Below are positions 6,601 to 10,806 of a DNA stretch of 10,806 bases, piece after piece. Below the pieces are notes generated by a model. That model saw nothing but the letters and a program-made list of their open reading frames with translations, was not told the origin of the DNA and did not search any database. Each line of letters starts with the position of its first letter. Position 1 is the stretch's first letter. The position numbers and the translations under genes are program-made. Origin of the DNA: an uncultured Eubacteriales bacterium (GTDB taxonomy: Bacteria; Bacillota; Clostridia; Oscillospirales; Oscillospiraceae); the NCBI GenBank assembly GCA_900555795.1, contig USMP01000018.1:1-10806 (forward strand), in the 5' to 3' direction.

Positions 6601-7283
6601 TCGTAGGCGTCGGAGTAGGCCTGGGGGGGCTCCGTCAGAGTCAGAAAAATCTCATGGTAGGCCTCATAATCGAAGCCTGCCAGAGGTATGTAGAGGAAAG
6701 CGGAGACACTGCCGGTGCCGATGGAGGCGGTGCCCCGCTCATAGTTGAGATAGTAGGGGGAAAAGGCCAGCCCCACGATGGTATAGCCGTCGTAGGCCAG
6801 GAGATCCCGGGTGTCCTGGTCGTTGCTGTCAATAACCGGCAGCACCCGACCCAGATCCGCCTCGGTAAAGTACCGGGAGTCTCCCAGGCACTCGTCCGGG
6901 GCCTGGGGCATCCGCCCGGCCACCAGTTCCGGCAGATTTACCCCGTCGGTAAGGGAGTGGGCCTTCATAACCGCCTCGTCCCCGTCCTCCGTCAGGGTCA
7001 AAAAGTCGGTGAATACCGCCCCCTGGGCATTTCCCACGCCGTCCAGCCGGGAGAAATAGTCCACGTCCTCCTCGGTGAAGCCCAGGGTGGACAGCAGCCG
7101 GAAGTCGTAGAGGCGGTACTGCCGGATGTAGTCGATCCCCGTGGCCATCATGGACGGCTGGCTCATCCGCAGCCCGGCAAAGAACCCTACCCCCAGCCCT
7201 ACAATGGCCAGAATGGCCAGATAGCGGCCCAGGCTCTGCCGGATCTCCCGCAGGGAGGACTTCAGCATCGTCTTTCTCACCAT
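3609..7283 (-). CDS. ABC transporter permease, two FtsX domains with long extracellular coiled-coil stalk
   Basis: A 1224-residue permease of the MacB/LolC (FtsX) type. About eight membrane segments are visible: TM1 near 21-43; an extracellular domain ~44-695; TM2-4 near 697-718, 748-775 and 791-815 (first FtsX domain, with the EQRTQIGVLKALG coupling loop after TM2); TM5 near 868-890; a second extracellular domain ~891-1092; TM6-8 near 1093-1115, 1141-1168 and 1184-1207 (second FtsX domain, coupling loop ERIREIATIKVLG). The first extracellular domain has a globular part (~50-225) and then two heptad-repeat arms (~263-423 and ~500-672) rich in D/E/G/Y/L around a non-coil tip (~424-499). MacB-type pumps usually act mechanically on extracytoplasmic substrates; the substrate here is unknown. 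ATG 7283 overlaps the ATPase stop (ATGGTGA) and has GGAGG 7 nt upstream, indicating translational coupling. Length is well above simple FtsX permeases because of the stalk. Confidence 0.9.
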   Translation of the reverse strand: MVRKTMLKSSLREIRQSLGRYLAILAIVGLGVGFFAGLRMSQPSMMATGIDYIRQYRLYDFRLLSTLGFTEEDVDYFSRLDGVGNAQGAVFTDFLTLTEDGDEAVMKAHSLTDGVNLPELVAGRMPQAPDECLGDSRYFTEADLGRVLPVIDSNDQDTRDLLAYDGYTIVGLAFSPYYLNYERGTASIGTGSVSAFLYIPLAGFDYEAYHEIFLTLTEPPQAYSDAYDDQVDALQDQLETATEGRAALRYETIYSDAMEEIRDGEAELADGWEEYNSELADATRELDDAYRELMDGEAEYRQGLKDYEQGKADYAEGLQKYDDGVRELEDARRELDDGWTEYHDGKAEADQELEDAYQKLMDGEAEYANGKAEYDDAYQELVDGEAELADGEAELADAQQQLRDAAAQLESAQAELEAGEASYSQLTTLYQSTTQLAQAVGMGDAGTLIAALQSGLYPQLEAQLDMMLQAQGSSVAELVGGWTAAEQQLGGSLNEATLAGLRSTLDQGRAEYEAGLQEYRSGLAAYRDGLHELEEAREQLDDGWAQLEDARQELDDARVELNEGWLDYDEGKAEAQQELDKAFRELTDGEVEYADGLRELEEAKQELLDAQQELDDAPGELADARRELDDGWEEYHDGKAEADQEFADARKELEDAQEEIDDAYVKLADLKHADIYALTRRENTGYACFENDTSIIKAISVVFPVFFFLVAALVCMTTMTRMVDEQRTQIGVLKALGYGRGQITGRYLFYAGSAAFMGSVAGYALCSYGLPWVLWEIYDLMYGFAELKFVFDPVLAAISLAAALVCSMGATYLSCRAELSRPAAELIRPKAPKAGQRVFLERVTPLWRRLSFLYKVSVRNVLRYRSRLVMMVLGIGGCTALLVTGFGIRDSIASVVDDQFDQITLYDYSVSFQSRRTEAEAAAYLAQHQWPAENALLVHSGSVDVVAPGGTKSVYVTVSSTGSLEGFLSLHSGETAIPYPDPGEVVVSVGLAENLGIRVGDSIQLRDTDRGTMSVTVSAICDNFVFNYVYVAAETYETQLGRAPDYQSLYLLSSGGADPYEEGAALSEGDDVSSVTVNEATRDRVNNMLSRLDYIVVVVVVCAAALAFIVLYNLTNININERIREIATIKVLGFYQNEVSAYVFREIAMLSALGSLAGLLMGKGLHAFVISQIKVDGMHFPCQVFPVSYLFAIGLTALFTLLITTSMRPRLKRIDMAESLKSIE
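5270..6500 (-). repeat. Degenerate internal repeats encoding the permease coiled-coil arms
   Basis: This part of the permease gene is built of related 21-nt (heptad) units and longer blocks. The clearest block encodes ARRELDDGW-x-EYHDGKAEADQE at residues 331-352 and again at 624-645. At DNA level 33 bp are identical between 5349-5381 and 6228-6260, 879 bp apart. A third, more divergent block (ARQELDDARVEL then EGKAEAQQELD) lies around residues 550-580. The pattern indicates internal duplication, with possible later recombination between copies. Confidence 0.75.
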
Positions 7284-7981
7284 TCAATCGCCTCCACCGG
7301 CAGGGGATCTGGGTTGACCTTCTCAGAGGTGACGGTGCCGTTTTTGACCTGAATCACCCGGTCGGCCATGGCCGTGAGGGCGCTGTTGTGGGTAATAATA
7401 ATGACAGTCATGCCCCGCTGGCGGCTCATGTCCTGCAGCAGCTTCAAAATCGCCTTGCCGGTGTGGTAGTCCAGAGCGCCGGTGGGCTCGTCGCACAGCA
7501 GCAGCTTGGGATTTTTTGCCAGGGCCCGGGCAATAGCCACCCGCTGCTGTTCTCCTCCGGAGAGTTGGGCGGGAAAGTTCTGCATGCGCTGTTCCAGCCC
7601 CACGGACTGAAGCACCTGGGCGGCGTCCAGAGGGTCCCGGCAGATCTGGGCCGCCAGTTCCACATTTTCCAGGGCGGTTAGATTGGGCACCAGATTGTAG
7701 AATTGAAAGACGAAGCCGATGTCGTAGCGCCGATAGGTGGTCAGCTGCCGGGAGTTGTAGGCGGAAATGTCCTCCCCGCTCAGGTAGACGTGTCCCTCCG
7801 TCAGGGTGTCCATGCCGCCCAGAATGTTCAGCAGGGTGGTCTTACCCGCTCCACTGGGGCCTACGATGACGCACAATTCCCCCTGCTCCACGGTGAAGGA
7901 GGCGTCCCGCAGGGCTTGGATATCCACCTCACCCATGTGATAGACCTTCTTAACCTGGTCAAATTGTACAAAAGCGCTCAT
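7277..7981 (-). CDS. ABC transporter ATP-binding protein, LolD/MacB type
   Basis: A 234-residue cytoplasmic ATPase that powers the FtsX-type permease encoded directly downstream. All nucleotide-binding elements are intact: Walker [10 protein letters not shown] (41-49), Q-loop Q93 ([10 protein letters not shown]), signature [14 protein letters not shown] (140-153), Walker [13 protein letters not shown] (160-171) and the switch histidine H198 (IITHNS). The [10 protein letters not shown] stretch after the Q-loop and the overall length are typical of the LolD/MacB/FtsE group. The start at 7981 has GAGG 8 nt upstream. The stop overlaps the permease start by 7 bp, so the two form one operon and presumably one complex (two ATPases with one double-FtsX permease chain is the expected stoichiometry for permeases of this architecture). 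Substrate cannot be predicted. Confidence 0.95.
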   Translation of the reverse strand: MSAFVQFDQVKKVYHMGEVDIQALRDASFTVEQGELCVIVGPSGAGKTTLLNILGGMDTLTEGHVYLSGEDISAYNSRQLTTYRRYDIGFVFQFYNLVPNLTALENVELAAQICRDPLDAAQVLQSVGLEQRMQNFPAQLSGGEQQRVAIARALAKNPKLLLCDEPTGALDYHTGKAILKLLQDMSRQRGMTVIIITHNSALTAMADRVIQVKNGTVTSEKVNPDPLPVEAIEW

Positions 7982-8003
7982 AGCATCAACCTCGCAGACG
8001 TAT

Positions 8004-8024
8004 CCCGGCCTGTTTCAGGCCGGG
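8004..8024 (-). promoter_or_regulatory. Hairpin in the 5' leader of the ABC transporter mRNA
   Basis: A perfect 9-bp GC-rich inverted repeat (CCCGGCCTG/CAGGCCGGG) with a 3-nt loop, lying between the proposed -10 box and the ATPase Shine-Dalgarno (7990-7993). No T-tract follows on the - strand, so it is not an intrinsic terminator for this transcript. It may stabilise the mRNA 5' end or bind a regulator. Confidence 0.45.
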
Positions 8025-8046
8025 CAGCACAAATTTTATCAAGTTT

Positions 8047-8077
8047 ATTATAGCAGGGAACCGACCCAAGTGGTGAA
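8047..8077 (-). promoter_or_regulatory. Promoter of the ABC transporter operon
   Basis: A perfect TATAAT on the - strand (8052-8047), about 66 nt before the ATPase start codon. The best -35 candidate, TTCACC (8077-8072), has a long 19-bp spacer, suggesting a promoter that needs an activator. Tandem repeats lie just upstream of it. Confidence 0.5.
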
Positions 8078-8105
8078 ATTTTCGTAAATGTTTCCACATT
8101 TTCGT
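8078..8105 (-). repeat. Direct repeat ACGAAAAT upstream of the ABC operon promoter (possible activator site)
   Basis: On the - strand ACGAAAAT occurs at 8105-8098 and 8085-8078, exactly 20 bp apart (about two helical turns), directly upstream of the weak -35 region. With transcription starting near 8040 the sites fall around -42 and -62, the usual place for an activator such as a response regulator. No regulator gene is adjacent. Confidence 0.4.
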
Positions 8106-8128
8106 GAAACCGGGTCAGAGCCACCGCC

Positions 8129-8157
8129 TTGACGGCCCCTGAAAAAGTGGTTATACT
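8129..8157 (+). promoter_or_regulatory. Promoter of the yqeC-yqeB-selD operon
   Basis: -35 TTGACG (8129-8134), a 17-bp spacer and -10 TATACT (8152-8157), each one base from consensus. Transcription would start near 8164, about 23 nt before the yqeC start. It is divergent from the ABC operon promoter, with about 50 bp between the two -35 regions. Confidence 0.75.
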
Positions 8158-8186
8158 GAAACCAGAATAACCGAAGGAGGATGGCC

Positions 8187-8855
8187 ATGGAATTGTCCCG
8201 GCTGTTGGAAATTGAACCCGGCGTCACGGCGCTGATTGGCAGCGGCGGCAAAACCACCGCCATGTATCTGCTTGCCGGGGAACTGGCACGGCGGGGCCGG
8301 GTACTCTGTACCACTACCACCCACATCCTGCCGCCGGCCCACCTGCCGGTGCTGGCAAATCCCTCGGCGGCGGAGGTGGAAAAGGCCCTGGCGGGGGAGA
8401 ACTGCCTCTGCCTGGGTACTCCCGGCGAAGAGGGAAAACTCACCGCCCCCGGCCTGCCTGTGGCGGAACTGCGGGCCCTGGCAGACTATGTGCTGGTAGA
8501 GGCGGACGGCTCCCGGGGCCTGCCTCTGAAGGCCCACCTGGCCCATGAGCCTGTGGTCCCGCCGGAGGCGGGGCGGACGATCTGGCTGGTGGGGGCCTCC
8601 GGTGTGGGCAGGCCGGTGGAGAAGGCTGTCCATCGGCCGGCGCGGTTTTGCGCTCTGACAGGGCTGCCCCCCGGCGGCCTGGTGACGCCGGAGAGCCTGG
8701 CGGCGGCGCTGCTGGCGGAGGGCTTGGCGGAGACCGTGTTTGTCAACCAGGTGGAGGGGGAGGCGGACTGGGCCTGCGCCCGTGCTCTGGCGGCGGCGCT
8801 GCCCTGGCCGGTGTACGCCGGGGCGCTGCGAAGGAGGGAATGGAGATGCTTGTAG
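8187..8855 (+). CDS. yqeC: YqeC: putative selenium-dependent hydroxylase accessory protein
   Basis: A 222-residue cytoplasmic protein of the YqeC family, found with SelD and YqeB in organisms that use a selenium-containing cofactor in molybdenum hydroxylases. Its exact reaction is unknown; it is thought to help make or insert that cofactor. A P-loop-like GSGGKTT (18-24) lies in VTALIGSGGKTTAMYLLA, followed by CTTTTHILPP (41-50) and the family block VLVEADGSRGLPLKAH (102-117), suggesting a nucleotide-binding fold. The start at 8187 is preferred because GGAGG ends 6 nt upstream; the in-frame ATG at 8181 directly abuts that site. It is the first gene of the operon; its last 10 bp overlap yqeB, indicating coupled translation. 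Confidence 0.88.
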   Translation: MELSRLLEIEPGVTALIGSGGKTTAMYLLAGELARRGRVLCTTTTHILPPAHLPVLANPSAAEVEKALAGENCLCLGTPGEEGKLTAPGLPVAELRALADYVLVEADGSRGLPLKAHLAHEPVVPPEAGRTIWLVGASGVGRPVEKAVHRPARFCALTGLPPGGLVTPESLAAALLAEGLAETVFVNQVEGEADWACARALAAALPWPVYAGALRRREWRCL

Positions 8856-9649
8856 TAATACGGGGCGCGGGGGACATTGCCACTGGTGTGGCCCTGCGCC
8901 TCCTGCGCAGCGGCTTTTCCGTGATCCTGTGTGAAATTGCCCGGCCCACCGCCATCCGGCGCACGGTGTGCTTTTCCGAGGCGGTGACGAAGGGGGAGAC
9001 TGCCGTGGAGGGCGTCCTGGCCCGCCGGGCCGCCGTGGAGGAGGTGCCGGCCCTGTTGGCGGCGGGGGTGGTCCCCGTTTTGGTGGACCCGGATGTCCGC
9101 TGCCTGGCGGCATTGGCCCCTGGCGTCCTGGTGGACGCGATCCTGGCTAAGCGGAACCTGGGTACCAGGCTGGACATGGCTCCGGTGGTGGTGGCCGTGG
9201 GGCCGGGCTTTACCGCCGGCGTGGACTGTCACGCCGTGGTGGAAACCATGCGGGGCCACTACCTGGGCCGGGTGATCTACCAGGGCAGCGCCCTGCCGAA
9301 CACCAATATTCCCGGCCTTATCGGCGGCTACGCTGGGGAGCGGGTGCTCCGGGCCCCGGCGGACGGCGTCTTTCAGGGGGAGCGCTCCATCGGGGACACG
9401 GTTCAGGCAGGGGATGTGGCCGGCTATGTGGCCGGCCACCCCATGACGTGCACCATTGCCGGCACCCTCCGGGGCCTGATAGCCGACGGTGTTTGTGTCA
9501 CCAGGGGGATGAAATGCGGCGACGTGGACCCCCGCTGTGAGCCCCGCCACTGCCTCTGCGCCTCCGACAAGGCTCTGGCCGTGGGCGGCGGTGTGCTGGA
9601 GGCCACACTGCATATCTGCCGGGAGAAGGGCATCTGCCCCTTCCCGTAA
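8846..9649 (+). CDS. yqeB: YqeB: selenium-dependent molybdenum hydroxylase system protein (EF2563 family)
   Basis: A 267-residue protein belonging to the YqeB/EF2563 family, a genomic marker of selenium-dependent molybdenum hydroxylases (for example xanthine dehydrogenase). Its biochemical role is not established; maturation of the molybdenum-selenium centre is the working idea. The N-terminus VVIRGAGDIATGVALRLLRSG (3-23) is a Rossmann-type dinucleotide motif. Further family blocks are RPTAIRRTVCFSEAV (33-47), DAILAKRN (97-104), GPGFTAGVDCHAVVETMRGH (119-138) and YQGSALPNTNIPG (145-157). The C-terminus is cysteine-rich (RGMKCGDVDPRCEPRHCLC, 220-238), possibly metal or selenium handling. ATG 8846 is chosen over ATG 8840 because AAGGAGG is 8 nt from the former and only 2 nt from the latter. 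It overlaps yqeC by 10 bp and precedes selD by 80 bp. Confidence 0.9.
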   Translation: MLVVIRGAGDIATGVALRLLRSGFSVILCEIARPTAIRRTVCFSEAVTKGETAVEGVLARRAAVEEVPALLAAGVVPVLVDPDVRCLAALAPGVLVDAILAKRNLGTRLDMAPVVVAVGPGFTAGVDCHAVVETMRGHYLGRVIYQGSALPNTNIPGLIGGYAGERVLRAPADGVFQGERSIGDTVQAGDVAGYVAGHPMTCTIAGTLRGLIADGVCVTRGMKCGDVDPRCEPRHCLCASDKALAVGGGVLEATLHICREKGICPFP

Positions 9650-9651
9650 AG

Positions 9652-9690
9652 ATCAGCTGGTTTCCGCCGGGGGGCGGTACCCCTGCTGAT
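9652..9690 (+). promoter_or_regulatory. Intercistronic hairpin between yqeB and selD
   Basis: Outer arms ATCAGC (9652-9657) and GCTGAT (9685-9690) enclose an inner CCGCC-GGGG-GGCGG stem-loop (9664-9677). No T-tract follows and no promoter is visible before selD, so selD probably shares the operon transcript. The structure may affect mRNA stability or processing. Confidence 0.35.
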
Positions 9691-9729
9691 AGGAAAACTC
9701 AGAAAGCACCGCAAAGAGGGAGATACGGT

Positions 9730-10767
9730 ATGGAAAATGACGTGAAACTGACAAAGCTGGCGCGCTGCGCCGGGTGCGGAGCCAAGGTGGGGGCCGGGGT
9801 GCTGGCCCAGCTTCTGGAGGGGCTGCCGGTGCGGCGGGACCCCAATTTGCTGGTGGGCTTTGATAAGAGCGACGACGCCTCCGTGTACCGGCTCAGCAGC
9901 GAACTGGCCCTGGTACAGACGGTGGATTTTTTCCCGCCCATCGCAGACGATCCCTACCTCTTTGGACAGATCGCCGCGGCCAACGCTCTCAGCGACGTGT
10001 ACGCCATGGGGGGAGAGCCCCGGCTGGCGCTGAATCTCATGTGCGTGCCCCGGGACATGCCCCGGGAGACGGTGCACCAGATTTTGCGGGGGGGCTACGA
10101 CAAGGTATACGAGGCAGGCTGCCTGATTACCGGGGGCCACAGCATTTTTGATGACGAGCCGAAATACGGCCTGGCTGTCACCGGCTTTGTCCACCCTGAC
10201 CGGGTGCTGACCAACAGTGGGGCCCGGCCCGGGGATGTGCTGCTGCTGACCAAGCCCCTGGGCACAGGGATTCTGACCACTGCCCACAAGGGGGGCGTGG
10301 CCTCCCGGGAGGGGATCGAGGAGGCCTGGCGGCTGATGGCCACCCTGAACCGCTCCGCCCGGGACGCCATGGTGGGCCGGGCGGTCCACGCCTGCACAGA
10401 TGTCACCGGCTTCGGACTTTTGGGCCATCTGCTGGAGATGACCCAGGGCAGCGATGTGCGGGCGGTGCTCCGTGTGGGGGATATCCGCTGCATGGAGGAG
10501 GCGGTGGAACTGGCGAACATGGGGGTGCTGCCGGAGGGGATGTACCGCAACCGCTCCTTCGCCCAGGACGACGTGGACCCGGGGGATACGCCCCTTTGCC
10601 GTCAGGACGTGCTTTTCGATCCCCAGACCTCCGGCGGCCTTATGATGGCGGTTTCGCCGGAGGACGCGGACGCCCTTTTGGAGGCTCTCACCGGTCAGGT
10701 GCCCTGCGCCCAGCGTATCGGCAAAATTGAGCCCTATGAGGGGGGCCCCCGCATTCTTCTGCGATAG
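9730..10767 (+). CDS. selD: Selenide, water dikinase (selenophosphate synthetase)
   Basis: A 345-residue cytoplasmic enzyme that makes selenophosphate from selenide and ATP, the selenium donor for selenocysteine, 2-selenouridine and the hydroxylase selenium cofactor. The N-terminal active-site loop is KLTKLARCAGCGAKV: C16 aligns with catalytic Cys17 of E. coli SelD and K19 with Lys20. C16 is encoded by TGC, so this is a Cys form, not a selenoprotein. Metal-ligand aspartates are conserved: D49 (SDDASV, E. coli D51), D89 (ALSDVYAMGG, D91) and D224 (TDVTGFGLLGH, D227). The GGHS and FDPQTSGGL motifs are also present. Length matches the family. GAGGGAG lies 7 nt before the ATG. Placement directly after yqeC-yqeB ties it to the molybdenum-hydroxylase use of selenium; whether the cell also makes selenocysteine cannot be judged here. 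Confidence 0.97.
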   Translation: MENDVKLTKLARCAGCGAKVGAGVLAQLLEGLPVRRDPNLLVGFDKSDDASVYRLSSELALVQTVDFFPPIADDPYLFGQIAAANALSDVYAMGGEPRLALNLMCVPRDMPRETVHQILRGGYDKVYEAGCLITGGHSIFDDEPKYGLAVTGFVHPDRVLTNSGARPGDVLLLTKPLGTGILTTAHKGGVASREGIEEAWRLMATLNRSARDAMVGRAVHACTDVTGFGLLGHLLEMTQGSDVRAVLRVGDIRCMEEAVELANMGVLPEGMYRNRSFAQDDVDPGDTPLCRQDVLFDPQTSGGLMMAVSPEDADALLEALTGQVPCAQRIGKIEPYEGGPRILLR

Positions 10768-10781
10768 ATACAGGAAGGCGC

Positions 10782-10806
10782 CCGGCAGCGATTTTATCGC
10801 TGCCGG
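10782..10806 (+). terminator. Probable terminator after selD, cut by the window edge
   Basis: A perfect 11-bp stem CCGGCAGCGAT/ATCGCTGCCGG with a TTT loop begins 15 nt after the selD stop. The expected T-tract would lie just beyond the window, so termination is probable but not shown. Confidence 0.65.

Noticed and set aside
5991..7352. 453-codon + strand ORF opposite the ABC permease
   Set aside because: It is an antisense shadow created by the repetitive heptad-coding DNA. It crosses the permease/ATPase junction and has no recognisable domain or SD.
8486..9613. 375-codon - strand ORF opposite yqeC/yqeB
   Set aside because: It is a low-complexity antisense frame spanning two real genes.

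Overview
The window looks like chromosomal DNA from a GC-rich anaerobic Firmicute, probably a gut clostridium of the Oscillospiraceae/Flavonifractor type. This rests on strong AGGAGG-type ribosome binding sites, sigma-A-like TTGACR/TATAAT promoters, a selenium-labelled molybdenum-hydroxylase accessory set, and transporter families common in that group. The taxonomic guess is inference. Genes are closely packed, all main reading frames are intact, and there is no sign of phage, insertion sequences, CRISPR, rRNA or tRNA.

Layout. (1) 1-335 (+) is the 3' end of an iron-sulfur protein resembling the C-terminus of dihydropyrimidine dehydrogenase/dihydroorotate dehydrogenase-type enzymes (PreA-like). 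It faces a convergent uracil permease gene (uraA, 415-1791, -), with a perfect 17-bp terminator hairpin between them. (2) The 476-bp gap 1792-2267 is a divergent regulatory region. Towards uraA it holds a consensus-like promoter, a 22-codon leader ORF with a strong Shine-Dalgarno, a 26-nt U-rich tract and a hairpin plus T7 terminator whose 5' arm contains the leader stop codon. This matches the architecture of UTP-sensing attenuation at enterobacterial pyrBI. Towards the other side it holds a promoter, a tandem 11-bp repeat and an inverted repeat ahead of a dicarboxylate/amino acid:cation symporter gene (2268-3500, +). About 110 bp in the middle (2028-2139) show nothing I can name. (3) 3609-7981 (-) is a two-gene ABC transporter operon: a LolD/MacB-type ATPase, then a 1224-residue FtsX-type permease carrying two long, roughly equal coiled-coil arms in its first extracellular domain. 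(4) 8187-10767 (+) is an apparent operon yqeC-yqeB-selD, ending at a hairpin cut by the window edge.

How the genes fit together. selD makes selenophosphate. YqeC and YqeB are the phylogenetic partners of SelD in organisms that place a labile selenium cofactor in molybdenum hydroxylases such as xanthine dehydrogenase, so this operon suggests selenium-dependent purine or heterocycle oxidation encoded elsewhere. The uracil permease and the PreA-like fragment point to nucleobase salvage or catabolism. The ABC transporter and the symporter have no visible functional link to the rest. The most interesting elements are the uraA leader, read as a possible pyrimidine-sensing, translation-coupled attenuator in a Firmicute (where PyrR control is the usual expectation), and the coiled-coil stalk of the ABC permease.
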